From: Celoporthe dispersa
Lineage: Eukaryota; Ascomycota; Sordariomycetes; Diaporthales; Cryphonectriaceae
Assembly (NCBI GenBank): GCA_016584495.1
Contig: WAID01000006.1
Span: forward strand, 1,054,001-1,118,000
Length of the DNA stretch: 64,000 nt
Direction: 5' to 3'
Shown here: positions 10,202 to 22,080 of the stretch, piece by piece
Layout of the letters: each line of letters begins with the position of its first letter
How positions within the stretch are numbered: the first letter of the stretch is position 1
Notes under the pieces: generated by a model
The model's database searches: none
Seen by the model: the letters and a program-made list of their open reading frames with translations, nothing else
Told to the model about the DNA's origin: nothing
Made by a program: the position numbers and the translations under genes

Positions 10202-11853
10202 CGGAGAAGGTATAGCATTACAAGAGAGAGAGAGAGACGCACGCACAAACAGCACATTAGATACGGGTCACGCTACACACACACTCTTCAAGCATCGTTT
10301 CTTCCTCTCGAGAGCCAGCCAGCTCAGAAAGAAGGCAGGCCAGGCTACTCCCTTCGGCGTATAGGATGGAGAGAGGGAGGGGCCGGGGAAAGGGATTGGG
10401 GCCCAAACGGTATCGCATCGAGTCTTTTCTTCTCTTATGTTGTATATCATCTTTTCCCCCTTTATGAACGGACCGGGGGCGGGGGCGCTTTTGTCACGTT
10501 TTATGCATTTCTCTCTTTTTTTTTTCCTCCTCCAAGACGATTTAATTAATATGCATGTAGGATTGAACGTTTCAATATGACAGAAAAAGGAAGAAAAAAA
10601 TATCAACACAAAATGCACTTACATACAATCCACCTCGTATCCCAATGTCGCTATAGCTCCTATGTAATAGGGGACAAGAAAAGAAGAAAGAGAAGAAAGA
10701 AAAAAAAAACGGGCTGGCGGTGAAGGGAGACTGACAAAGAGTGACAGGCCAGGGGGTCTCGAGGAATGTTCCCATGAGGGTACGTATGTCAACACGACAG
10801 AAACCCGATAGGACGCAAGAGAGTCTACATTCATATGATGACGAGGCTAAAGTGGACAAGGTTGCCACGGCTCTTATCATCTCACATCTCCACCGACCCA
10901 ACAAGGCAGCAGTCGTATCTCCGCAGAGGATAGAAGAAAAGAGAGAGCTAGAGAGGGGGAAAGACAAAAAAAAGAAGAAATCCACAGGGAGATAGCCAAC
11001 TGCCCCATGCGTCCTGCCGTGTCACCTTCTGAGTGATCATATCCGCTTCCAGTCTCAGGGGGCACAGGTTGGTCCTTGTGTACGCTCGGCTATCTTCCCA
11101 CGTGGTGATTGACAACCCAGACGTGCCTCGATGTGGCCGATCTGATCTGCAAAGCTTGTCGAGGCCGATCTTTCAAGGGCAAAAAAAAAAAAAAATGAGT
11201 TACACAGTCAAGTGCGATCTCGAGAAATTTACATAATCACATCCTCATACCTATTTGCCCAACAGTACTCGCAGGAAGGAGGATGAGCCACGGAATATGT
11301 TCCTCGAGATAGGTGGATTATAGAACAGAATTGATATGTGACAGTATATGTATGTGATCTTCAGGCATCGTCTACCTTGACGCGCTAATGATTCCTCGGA
11401 GCAAGTGCTTGCTCCTCACATGCAGGAGTGTTGATGGCGTTGACAGCGGCTCTGCCACTGTCGGTCTACGGCCCTCCCCCTTCAAAATACACACCGGAAC
11501 GCCTCGCTAAGGTAATTGACAAGATGGTTTTCTCGGTGGGTCGCGACGAGCGGTGACACCGCGTGCGGTTGATACAAAGTCAAGCTCGCAGGACAGCTCG
11601 TGCCCGCTTCTGGTATGTGTGCCGTGTCCAGGCAGGCCAAGTCATGCCAGGTCAGGGCATGGCAGGCAGTACACCCCTTTGTTCCTGGTATCGCTGCTTT
11701 GTATGGATTCGCCTTCTGGAGATGGCAGTCTCGGAACTGCAGCCGTATAGGCAGAACCGCTACCAGAGCCCTTCAAGCCCTTGGGTGACCGGCGAGAGGC
11801 GCAGGAACGCACCCGACGCCAGGTTCTCTCGTTGTGAACATCTCCCGGGGTCC
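10202..11853. other. convergent 3' intergenic region
   Basis: Region of 1.65 kb between two gene 3' ends. It contains GA and T-rich tracts (10228-10242, 10513-10530, 10680-10712, 11180-11195) consistent with 3' UTRs. No coding frame, RNA gene or repeat family recognised. Confidence 0.5.
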
Positions 11854-14314
11854 CTAATTTCTTGAGCTCTTCTTCTTCTGGTCTGTCTTCTTGTCTTTGG
11901 CCTTCTCTTCATCTGAGCGAAAGTCATCCCACCAGTTGTACGGGAGGTCCGAGGTGCTCGCGTAACCGGGCCAGGTCGGCACAATGTCCTTGATGGGGTG
12001 GAGCATCATAGCCTGCAGACACGGACGGCCGTGCTTGTCTTCCCAGCCCCTGCCTCCAATGTTCGCGTCGGAATAGCCCATCCAGTTGTTGTACATCCGC
12101 TGTGGCGGGACTGAGCGGTAGTACCATGTAATGCCCTGAAACCGGTGTTCGAGACCCCAGCCCATGGCACTGCCGGGTCCGCCGCTGACACCTCCTGGTC
12201 CGGGGTTGAACCACTTTTGCAGGCTCTCGGGGGGAACGGCCGGTCCATGAAGACGGGCATAGGGGCGTAGACAGCTTTGAGCCCGTGCAGAAGAGCCACC
12301 GTGTCCGCAGCCATCTCGGAGCCAACGTGGTTGCCCGCCTTGTTCTCCTCGTGCATCGCCTCTACCAGACGCCGAGACAGACGGGACTGTGTGACGATGG
12401 TCGCTCGTCTGGGCAGGTCCTTCGAGCTGTGTTTAGTGTCGTTGTACTGCCAGACCTGGTTTCTCAAGATCCAGTTGCTGTCGGTCGGGTCAAACATCGG
12501 AGACAGCGTGATCAGGTCGGCCTCCTCACCGACCCCCCACTCGTAGTTGTCCTTGCTCGGTGACGAGACGGGCGGCTTAGGGCCGACAGGCTTGATAAAG
12601 GGCAGGTCGGGAGGGCCCCAGACCGTGTTCTTGCCCGAGGCCTTCTCCACCAAGGTGCGGAATGTGGTGTCGTAGTCGCCATGGGAAGAGGGTATGTAGA
12701 AGCGCTCATTTCGTTCCCACAGGCCCTTTCTGGGTTGCTTCTTCGCGAACTCTTCAAGTTTGGTGAGCATGTCGTAATGATGGCCGATCACGCGGGCATC
12801 CATCTCCCAGTTCCAGACGTAGTCGTAGTCGGGGTGTTCTGCCATGAACATCTGCACGGACAGCCACTGGGCATTGTGGACCGTTGCGGCATCCGTGGGA
12901 TCAAGCAGCGGGTACATCTCCTGAACCTGGTAGCTGCCCCAGAGGATCGAAATGTCGTGGAACTCCTTGGGAACCTGTGTCTGCAGCACGTACTTATACG
13001 TTGCGGCATCCCACAGCGCCAGATCCTCGAGATGGTCCTTGACCTGCACGAGGAGGTAGACTTGGTACCTTCCGCCGGTACGCAGTGAGAGCTCGGTGAT
13101 GATCGACCTCAACACATGCCTGTCGTTTTCGGTGTACTGCTTTCCTGTGTATGACCTGAGCAGGATAGCCGTTCGGTACTCCGCTGGGTTCTCAGGTCTG
13201 ATGGTCGGGAGCGTCGAGTTCCAGGCTTCCCCTGTTGTGTCCGTGTCTACGACGGCCCGTTCTTTGGGGCGCGGCTCCTGTCTCTGCTTCTTGAGCTCGT
13301 CCGCGGCCGTCCCACCTTGCGATGCGCGCATCGCGGCCTCATATCGGCCCACCCCGCTATCGTCTGCTCTGGCCGACTTGTCGAAGCGGGCTTTATTCCT
13401 CTCGGCGCACTCTGACTGCAGCTTCCCCCACTCGACCTTGGTCCAGTCTAACCTGCGGCCTTCGTCGTCCGCCTGGAATTGCAGCCCGTACTGTCCTAGC
13501 CTCGTGTCCCTCTCGTAACAGAGGTTGGGGTCTATGCCGAACAGGTCGTAGCTCCCGAAGCTAGGTTCGGGGAACATCTCAGGGCGGCCTCGGAAAACTT
13601 GAATGTCCCTGAGCTTGCGGCCGGCGGGTCCGTCGCAGGGCACAAAGTCGGCCCTGTGCCCCTCCCTCCACTCGTCGCTGTCGTATCTCGGGTACGGATT
13701 AAAATTATAAGGCACCTCATGGGTGAAGGATGGGCTGTCGCTGGTCACCGCCAGGTGCGATTGCGTGTCGGGTGAGACACTGTCTCTGTTGGTCAGATTG
13801 GAAAGGGTCTTGCCGTAGATCGCGCCAGCGCCGGGCAGTCTGTTGTAGGCCAAAGTAGTTAGTTGCTGTCTTGCCGGGTGCCATTTTCATGGGGGGTTTT
13901 TGGGGGGCTGCGGGAGGGCCGGCGGCGGCGGCTGCCTTAACTCACAATCCTGTCTCGTTCCACTCCTTGGAGAACAACCACCTGGCGCGGTTGTCGTCGT
14001 AGTCCTTGGAGGTTGGCTTGCGGTTCCCCTTGGGTTTTTCTCAGCAGGCCTCCGCTCGCGTCGGCGCCAACAGCGGTACCGCTCACGTCGACGGTCCAAG
14101 GGATGACGCGGTAGCCGCCGTCGGAGGAGGCGCTCAGCAGCAGGGAGCAGACAAAGATACTGGCCAGGGCCGAGTAGATGAGGCCCCTTGACCTCCAGAG
14201 GAGGCGGCGGGATTGCCTCAGCATAGTGACGGAGGCGGCGCGGACTCTAGCTTGTGAGTCGCCAGGAGGACCGAGGAGGAGGGCAGGCGGCTTCTTGTCC
14301 ACAAGCATGGTCAT
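11854..14314 (-). CDS. DUF3405 family type II membrane protein, two frame breaks
   Basis: Large fungal DUF3405 protein, a family with glycosyltransferase-like features and unproven activity. Exon 1 is 13946-14314, with an N-terminal membrane anchor (GLIYSALASIFVCSLLLSA). The intron is 13840-13945, with a CTAAC-type branch site. Exon 2 runs from 13839 to the stop at 11854. Two single-base breaks interrupt it. One is in the T5 run at 14035-14039, where removing one base joins the anchor to RWLFSKEWNE in phase with the intron. The other is in the G6 run at 12229-12234, where adding one base restores ESLQKWFNPGPGG and MGWGLEHRFQG. Corrected length is about 784 aa, normal for the family. The conserved WNWEMDARVIGHHY segment (near 12780-12830) and WEDKHGRPCL are intact. 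ATG 14314 is used; ATG 14308 is possible. It is convergent with the GT32 gene. Confidence 0.8.
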
Positions 14315-17300
14315 AAACCAGCACGGCACGGGGAGCGATGCCTCGTCGTGATTCAACGGGGGCTGAGGTCGAAGGGCATCTCTCTAGCTCTGCAGGAGGG
14401 GAGAGGGTCGCAGACAAGGGGGAAACGGTGAGGGCGAGAGGAAGAGGGATGAGCGGCCACAGTGGCAATCGTTTCCTCTTTCTGGCAGCGGGCGCGCGGG
14501 TTCGCAATGCGGCTCTCCTTGTTATTTTTTGCGGGTCTGGTGTCTGCGGTGATGTCGATCGCTTCCTGGGAGGACGCAGCTGCGGTCGTGGGGAGGAGGA
14601 GGCGACAGAGAAGGGCGGACGGGTGCGTTCGAGAGACGTAGCGGCGAGGTGGCTTAGGCTTTGGAGGATCGGTCGGGTCGAGAAAGAGAGAGTCTCGGAC
14701 AAACAAGACAGGGCCACGAGTCGTTTTCACTGTAGAGTGATACTATATAAATGAATGAGAGGGATCTTGAGTTGAACACGGTGTGGAACCGGGCAATGAG
14801 TGAAGACAAAAAAACTGGCCCAGCGAATCCGGGGGTGTCTGAGAGTATGTTGCGTCGGGGGGGGGAGGGGGAGGGAGGATACGCGGCAATGTAACTCCAC
14901 CAGGGAAGATTTGCCCCAATGTGACAGAATGATGAAATGTGCGACCAAAGCCGCCTTTGGCTGCAACGAGTAGATAAAGGAGCGAAATTGGCGGGTGTCT
15001 CGCCAGGGGAGATGTCGATGGCAGCGTAGGCCAGTAAAAGAAATCGGAAGGAAATGTGTGTGTGTGTGTATACAGATGATGATACAGATGACAACAGGTG
15101 GATTGAGATCGATGGGGATTGGGATTTGGGATTATGTGAGAAGGGGGCGGGGGGGGGGGACAAGGTGGCTGTCAGACTGTTGGTACGTTCTTTCTTGTGT
15201 TCTTTTCTTGTCAAGGGCTCGCCTAAGCAGCATCCATGCATCCAAGGAAGGAACAGTCAAGGCAGACACAGTGGGACGGGGGGAGGGGGGGAGACAAGGG
15301 TGGCGCCTCCCACTGCCTGTGCAGCAGCCGTAGCAGTGTAGCGGTAGCGGTAGCGATGATCACTGCCACGAACCGCCTACCCACTGCCCGCAGGAAGTCC
15401 ATCATCAAAACTTTTTACCCAGAGTACGGAGCAAGATGGATGAGTGAATTTACATCCAACACGAGTCGTGGTCAGTCAGCCGTTTAATTTCCGCCCGAGT
15501 GCCCCTCCTCAGAGGGACCCATCCCATCTATCTCTTTCCTGTCCTCTCCCCCTCTCTCTCTCTGTGCCCCTCTCGCTGTCAAACCCGCAAGAATGGATAT
15601 GCATGCTGCAGGTACAGGCTGTGTTCAGCTGGGTCCTTGGCACACGAGAGGGCGCCACAGCGCCCGACTCGAGCTGTTTTGGATCCTGTAGTTACATAGT
15701 ACACACACCACACTCGCTACACAACCTTAGGGTCCCTCCAAGATCTGCTCAGGCGGCCCTGCATGGTGGCCCCCCTGGCCCGCTGCACGTACCGCCCAAC
15801 CGCCTAGGCTGTAGAGCGTGTAGGGCGTCTTGGCGCTCACACTTTATTCTGGACCCCTGAAGCCATACCTTATTCTGCCAAGACAGTCCCGCGTCCTTCC
15901 CGCACACCCAACAAGCAAGATGTGCCGTGCGTGCTATGGGGAGCCCGTAAGCTCGTGGGAAGAGTGATTCAGCATAAAAATGTTTGGGCGGGCACGAGAT
16001 GGAGGACACACGATGTTCACGGCAGCCGAGAGATGTGCACAAATATTCACCGGGGTCACTGAAGCTGCTCCACCAGGGCGCACCCTAACCAGACGACGAG
16101 CCCTCGTCTCATTCCACGATAGGCCAAGATTCGATCTCGGCACGTCCTGAGCGAGATGAGCTGGCGGGCGAATCTCGAGTCGAGGGCCTGTCTTGCATAA
16201 TGAGCACAACAGCACACAGGCGAAGCAAGGGAGGGAAAAGAGACAACACTGGTGCTACGATTACCACCACCACCCCCCAATCCATAGCTACTCGCATTAG
16301 CCTCTGGGGCACGAGCATTGGTGGTGGTAGTGGTGGGTGTGTTTGATTTCGTCACACGTGACGTCTCAAAATCTAGTTGCCGGCTTGCTCAGCGGCCGCC
16401 GTCCTCCCTCCCTCGCCGCTTGGGGCAGCTCCTGGGCTCCCCGACAGCACCTGAAACGCCACTAAGACCAACCCGCCGCCGCCCCAAACCCGAGCACTCC
16501 CAGGTTCAGTCAGTTGTTTGGAATGTCAGCCCTACGCCCGGGCCACATCGAAAGCTCATTCATCCATCGTCTTTCTGCGAGATGCGATGCTAAAGGTCCG
16601 AGCAGTGGCCCCGAGGCCGGGCGTACAAAGATACACTGTAGCAGACCTAGATCTTCACAAGTATCCATGCTGACAATGGCCCACAGAATCATGGGCTGTG
16701 GTGACGTCTTCCCCGGCGAGCGAAGCCACCGGATAGGACCCCGCCGCGTAAGCTTGTTTACTCATATCCATGATGACCGGCAATACGGCATCTATATGAT
16801 TCTCTGTCGTCCTGCTCACTAAATACTATGCTGTGGCCATGGAGGAGGCAAGATCGCCCGCGATTATCGTTTTAATTTATAGGTGATTGGCCTCGCCGGG
16901 CGTGTTGGACCCGGCTGTGGGATGGACTGGGCCCATCTCGGACTCCAGACTCGGACAGCCGTGCATACTAGTGAGGGTTCTAGTTGAGGGTATCTAGCTG
17001 ACTCCTAGAACTATGAAGAAGCCATAGAGGGTTGGATGGTGTCCTAGGAGCCCCAAGTGGTAGCGCCTGTCGTACCGCCCACGACTACTAACGAGTCCTC
17101 GGTGCCTGTTGGTGACCGGGCTGAGGCCTCGTTGCTAAGTGCAAACTGCTTTCTCCTGGTCGGAACGCCTCTGGAGATCTGGACAGCCAGCGTCTCAAAT
17201 CCCACACAGGCCTTCAAGACACTGCTCTGTGCGTGACCGGGTATCGTCAGTTTCATTGAAACCTATACTCGCCCGCGAACAACTGCTGGCTTGTCTTGCT

Positions 17301-18929
17301 CATCGCCGTCTCGGAGAGGCGGCTGTCAGAAAAAGCCTCATCGTGTTCTTCCCAGACGGCCTGCCCTTGTTGTGAGTGCTCTGAGGAAGTCTTCGCAACT
17401 CTTACCCTGTTGGGCTCTCCAGAAAGGCCAAAGCCATTTCGACTCAAGATGGCAGACCACCGTGTTTCCTCGGCTGTGTCCCTACGAGACGGCCTCAACT
17501 CTTCCAAGAAACAGTATTGATGGAGCCTCGGGTTTCTTTTTCTCTCTGGCTGGTACGTTCATGCCGGCTCTGAGATGGTTTCTTGCCCTTCATACTGTGA
17601 GCTTGAACCCGACCGGGGAATCCAGCTACCAGCAGGGTTCGAGCTCGCGCCATCAGAGGAATGAGGCAACACCACGCAGGCTTGTCAGATTACATAGCAG
17701 AGGAGTAATCTTCTGCAGGGGTCAAGGTTTTAGACATGAAAGTGTAGAGCACGACACATGACAATGCAAAAACGGACAGTGTCGGGATGTATGGGAAGGT
17801 GTGCGGTCAGCATGCCCAACATCACGAGCATAGGAAGGTCGATCAGCCGCTCTCGCATACAGGTAGGACACAACCCAGCAGGCATACGGACACACGAGGT
17901 CCGCAGTGTGCTCAGCGGATCTGTTTGCCATCACACGTGGCGTACGACGTCCGGAGTGCTTGCGCAACATGGAAAATAATTGTCCCTGTCAAGTGGTTAG
18001 ACCACCGCTGGCGACTGGCCCCGGTGAGTGCTGCTGACTAGCACTCGAGACTCATAGTACTCGTGCAGCGCACCAGGAAAGATCTCCCAAGTCCTCGATC
18101 GGCCAGGGCTATGGCGTACTAGCCAGATATACCAATAGCATTCCCACAGAGGAGATCCCTATGCGGCCAGGGCGCAGAATCACCTGCCAGCATACGGTCA
18201 TGGTGACAGTGAATGGCAGGTCTCTCTCCCTCTGATCGGCTGAAGGCTGGTGGTCATATATCTCGCGAAATATATGCATCTGTCAAAACAAAAGTCGACC
18301 CTTTCACCGCCCAAGACTGTTCGTTCGTCTGTCATCAAACGAGAGTTGCTGGTCCGTGCCCAACCAACAGGATGCGGATGAAGAAAATCCTTCGAGGATG
18401 CAGGTCGAAGAAATTCCAAATGCCTTCTGGAAGCCCAACCAGCGGGTCACAGCCGCCCTATCTGAGGTGGGGGTGGACGGATGCGCTATTTCGAGAGTGT
18501 GGGTTTGGGTTCTGGAGAGTGTGGCTAGGCTCAAAAATGCTAGCCACACTCGCTGGCACTGGCCAAGGCCCTCTCAGAGTACCTCTACTATGGTAACGAC
18601 ATTATAGCAAGGCGTTTGTAGATAATGTGAACACTAGATTAAAACTGGGTTAAAACGGCGTTTTGATACGTGAGCTTGACATATAGAAGCCTCATCTAGA
18701 TATGCAGGAGAGCCTAGAGCTAAAGCGTAGATGAGATGTCCACATACGTTCTATTAGACAGTTTCTAATGCGATATCTGGACGCCTCGAGGAGAGAAGCT
18801 CGCACCAGGCAGACCTGGAGCAGAGAACCGTACAATATACACACTACATAGTAGCAGTCGCTCGAAGAATGTGCCGGGGAAGACTTGATAGATCCTGTCT
18901 ACATGGCGGGCTGCCACGCGCAGGCCGGG
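14315..18929. other. 4.6-kb gene-poor region
   Basis: The first 400 nt are the leader and promoter of the DUF3405 gene. The rest contains a G-rich run (14856-14875), GT and CT microsatellites (15055-15075, 15545-15565) and ordinary mixed sequence. The longest open frames (about 140-156 codons near 15444 and 17291) have no recognisable domain and poor protein character. An AT-richer patch lies at 18600-18780. No RNA gene was supported. Confidence 0.45.
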
Positions 18930-19700
18930 CTACGTTTCTAAGCAGCCTGCCTCGCCCTGGGGCGCCCTCAAGTCGGCCAGGACTCGGCGGCCCCGGATAC
19001 AGTCGTCCTCCTTCCACTCGTTCCGTAGCGTCTCCCGCAGCGCGTCCGCCTCCCACCTCCTCACGGCCGGCACCTCGAGCAGCCGCCCCGCGTACGCCAT
19101 GGCGGGCCGGCTCAGCCAGTCCACACCAAACGTCCTGAGCCTCGCGGCGACGGGCACGAAGAAGGCGTCCGCGGCGCAGAACCGCGGGCCTGCGACCCAC
19201 AGCCCGCCGAACCGGCGCAGCCCCTCGCACCAGAGCTCGTCCAGCCGCAGCAGGTCCGCGACGAGGGCTGCGCTCATGTCCTCCCTGTGCAGCTCGTTGC
19301 GCAGGCCGACGTTGTTGGACATCTGGTTCCGCAGCGCCAGGAACGAGGAGTGCATCTCGGCGGCGGCGCACCGGGCGAACGCCCTCGCCTCTCTGCTGCC
19401 GCTGCTGCCGTCGCCTGGGCCGGGCCAGACGGCCCTGGACGGCTCGGCCTCCGCGAGGTACTCGACTATGGCGAGAGAGTCCCAGACGATGATCCTGTGG
19501 CCATCCTCGTCGGTGTGGTGGAGGCAGGGCATCTTGCCGTGCGGGGCATGCTTGAGGTACTCGGCCTGCTGCCTGTCGCCAGTGTCTCGGAACGCGAGGA
19601 CTTTCTCCTCGAACGGTATGTCGAGGTGGGCCATCAGGGTCCAGACACGCATGGACCAGGACGAGTAGTTCTTGTTGGCCACTGTGAGTAGATAGGTCAT
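18930..19700 (-). CDS. glutathione S-transferase-like protein
   Basis: Single-exon 256-aa protein with a glutathione S-transferase layout: an N-terminal thioredoxin-fold half and an all-helical C-terminal half. The start has MTYLLTVANKNYSSWSMR, where the SSWS segment (about residues 13-16) sits at the catalytic serine position of serine-type GSTs. KMPCLHH with the cis-Pro and WDSLAIVEYLAE, the glutathione-binding Ser segment, follow at about residues 56-85. Length is close to the family norm of 210-260. It likely acts in the cytosol in conjugation, isomerisation or peroxide detoxification; the substrate is unknown. The ATG at 19700 directly precedes the beta-1 strand. No frame break is seen. 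Neighbours give no pathway hint. Confidence 0.88.
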   Translation of the reverse strand: MTYLLTVANKNYSSWSMRVWTLMAHLDIPFEEKVLAFRDTGDRQQAEYLKHAPHGKMPCLHHTDEDGHRIIVWDSLAIVEYLAEAEPSRAVWPGPGDGSSGSREARAFARCAAAEMHSSFLALRNQMSNNVGLRNELHREDMSAALVADLLRLDELWCEGLRRFGGLWVAGPRFCAADAFFVPVAARLRTFGVDWLSRPAMAYAGRLLEVPAVRRWEADALRETLRNEWKEDDCIRGRRVLADLRAPQGEAGCLET

Positions 19701-21111
19701 GGCGAGGACGGTCGTCAGGGCGAGGCTGCGGATAGTTAGGTATCTATCTCCCGGCTCCTGCGGCAGGAGTGAGCGGGTGAGTAGTGTCTTCTCGGGTGAT
19801 GCTGGCTTTGTTGAGCAGTCTAGATGTTGCGACAGGCATTCCTACCTTTCCAAGCCCTAAGCCTTTTCGTCAGACCTCTCTCTGCCCCTTGGCAAGAAAT
19901 ATTCCTGATGACGATCTTAAGCAGAGAGATTTGGTGCCAAGCGGCTGGCAGTAGTCTTTTGCTGAGTACGGCTGAACCACACCCACCCGTCGAAATAGCC
20001 TGCAGGGACTTGGCAGGGCACATCCCAATGGGGAGAGCTCTGTGGTGGGGCCCCGAAGCTGTCGGGATTCGCTGGAGCTTATTGGGGGCTGCTAGGCTGT
20101 AAGGGGCAATGCCACAGTGCAGCTTCCCCAGGTCCTGACCTGACCTGACCGCCGTTCGGTGCTTTCCCCAACACATACCAACAATGCCTTGTTCACGGCT
20201 CGAGGTTGTTGAGAGCCTGTCCCCCCGCACCTTCCTGGTGGGCTCCGTAGAGCTACAGTGGTAGCCATTGGTGGCTTCCCATGAGTCGTGGCATGTTGCA
20301 GGAGAGGAGAGAGGAGGGGAGAGGGGAGGGCAGAGAGCAGAGAGGGAGCCGGCCTTGGCACTCAAGAGCCTATCAACTGGGCGAATAAATAGTACAACCA
20401 CTCTGGCATTACTGAGCACCGTGACGAGGTACCTCTCCCTCGTGTCTTCGTGTACGAGGTATCTCCTCCTGTCGATCCGGTTGGTGGCCGTTCCCAGCGC
20501 AGCGGGCGGCAAGGGGACCATGACAAAACCAGGGGGGAAAACACCCCGGTGTACGCCTCACTTCTCAACTCGCCTGGTGGTTGTTCCCTAGATACAAAGT
20601 ACCTTTCTCTTCCAGCTGCCTCTGTGGCTTGCATATTTCTTTGCTGTCGCCCTCAGAATTCTGTTGAGGTCCTCTCTGCCTGTTCCTCTCCCCTTTCCCA
20701 CCCCTTCTGCCTTCTGTTCCTCCTTTGGGGAACCGGACGAGTATAGACCAACTTACTTATCAACCAGCTACTACCACCTTCCTCCTCACCCTCTCCTCGC
20801 TCACCCTCCTCGCCTCCCCTCCTCCTCCACTCACCTCCATTTTCCTCCCTAGTCTGACCTGCACATCCCCATCGAACCACAGTTTACGGACGTCCGACGC
20901 ACATCAGCTCACCCGCCTAGATATAACACGACTGACCCATCCTCCCCCCGTCCTCAAGGGTCCCTCCCAATTCCATCATCTTATATCGTGCTTGCGCCAT
21001 TGACTCCCTCGCCCATTTTCTTGACACAAGTCCTTGCACCTGTCCTCCGACTGCCTGCATTCTCCATATTTATTATATACCCATCTCGGTGCTGCTGCTG
21101 CTACCACCACC
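19701..21111. promoter_or_regulatory. divergent intergenic region
   Basis: The promoters of the GST gene and of the plus-strand gene at 21112 should lie here. It holds a short CCTGA tandem near 20135, a GA-rich patch (20300-20345), and a strongly pyrimidine-rich 5' leader (20690-20870). A 233-codon minus-strand open frame at 19820-20521 has no protein-like composition and was left out. Confidence 0.5.
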
Positions 21112-22080
21112 ATGACACGGGTGACACCTCTGCCACGCGAGCTCGCCAAGCTCACCAGGTCCCTGGGCACCTCGGTCGCCGCCCCTCGCTCCAGCCAGCT
21201 CCTCAGCGGCAGCTCCAGGGCTGGGGCTTCCCGGGCCCGCAGGGAGCTCGAGAATGGCAGCGTTGACATGCTGCCGGCTTCAGAGGTGAGCATCCCCAAT
21301 TCCCGCCTAGGTCAACATCCTCCCCCCATTGGGTGGTCCCCTGGGTATAATCCTCGGGGTCCGAAGTCTGTTCCCCCAATGTTGCAGACACACCCTCCCT
21401 CCCAGATTAGGACGGACGGACGCCTATCGACCTCCGTGTGAACCCAAACTCTATTCACACACACTCGGCCCACCTACCTGCACAAGGGACTTTCCCTCGC
21501 TTTCAACCAAAGAAGGAAAAGAAGGAAGAAAGAAAAAACATGGTCACTGACGGGACAACTCCCCCTCCCTAGCGTTCCATGACCACGGCCCACCGCCCAA
21601 GTCCTCAGCCCACCCCCAACCCCGCCCGCACCATTCCCCTGATGCAGTCCTTCCACTCCACCCCGACCCCGACCGCCGGTGCCGACATCTCCACCATCGA
21701 CTTCGCCTTCCTCCCCTCCCTCGCCGACACCAGCTCCTCCACGGCCGACCCCTTCGCCCAGATCCGCGTCCCCCTCCTCCCGGACAACTTCGCCCCCGAG
21801 AGACCCCCCGCCAACTTCGCCCCCCGAGCTGCAAGGCGACGTCCCCCTGCCCCGCAGCGAGATCGTCGTCATGGCTGCCGACCCGGCCTCCGTCAGCGCC
21901 GTCTCCGCCCTCACCGAGGTCGAGGGCATGGGCCCCGACGGCGTCGAGCTGCGCTTTGACTTTGAGGGCCGCGCCCGTCCCGCGGCTGACGGCGAGTATG
22001 CCGGCGGCATGCTGACGGATATGTGGAAGGGGCTTGTGGATGACGTCCTCGGGGGCCAGAAGGCGAGGCCTGCTTTCTGA
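21112..22080 (+). CDS. conserved-looking unknown protein, one frame break
   Basis: Two exons: 21112-21285, with GTGAGC donor, and 21573-22080. I do not know its function. The N-terminus is rich in Arg and Ser with few acidic residues, compatible with a mitochondrial presequence, though this is only inference. Exon 2 has RTIPLMQSFHSTP, the segment IDFAFLPSLADT, RVPLLPDNFAPE, then after a frame change ELQGDVPLPRSEIVVMAADP and MWKGLVDDVLGGQ at the C-terminus. The change lies in the C6 run at 21820-21825. Thirty bases upstream the same short block is present with only five C, and with five C the second copy would read straight through. Corrected length is about 226 aa. Exon phases agree. The separate parts read like one small protein with a conserved C-terminal helix. 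Confidence 0.65.

Noticed and set aside
12006..13853. Treating the DUF3405 open frame alone as the whole gene
   Set aside because: It lacks the membrane anchor and the conserved C-terminus, which are present in adjacent frames.
16095..16160. Possible T-arm of a tRNA on the minus strand
   Set aside because: Loop bases do not match the required TTC pattern and no acceptor or anticodon stem fits.
17049..17228. Open plus-strand frame of about 58 codons with protein-like composition
   Set aside because: No start, splice context or known family; neighbouring frames are not coding.
17291..17761. 156-codon plus-strand frame
   Set aside because: No domain, biased composition and no related neighbouring exon.
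19820..20521. 233-codon minus-strand frame
   Set aside because: Begins without ATG context, low protein character, lies in promoter-type sequence.
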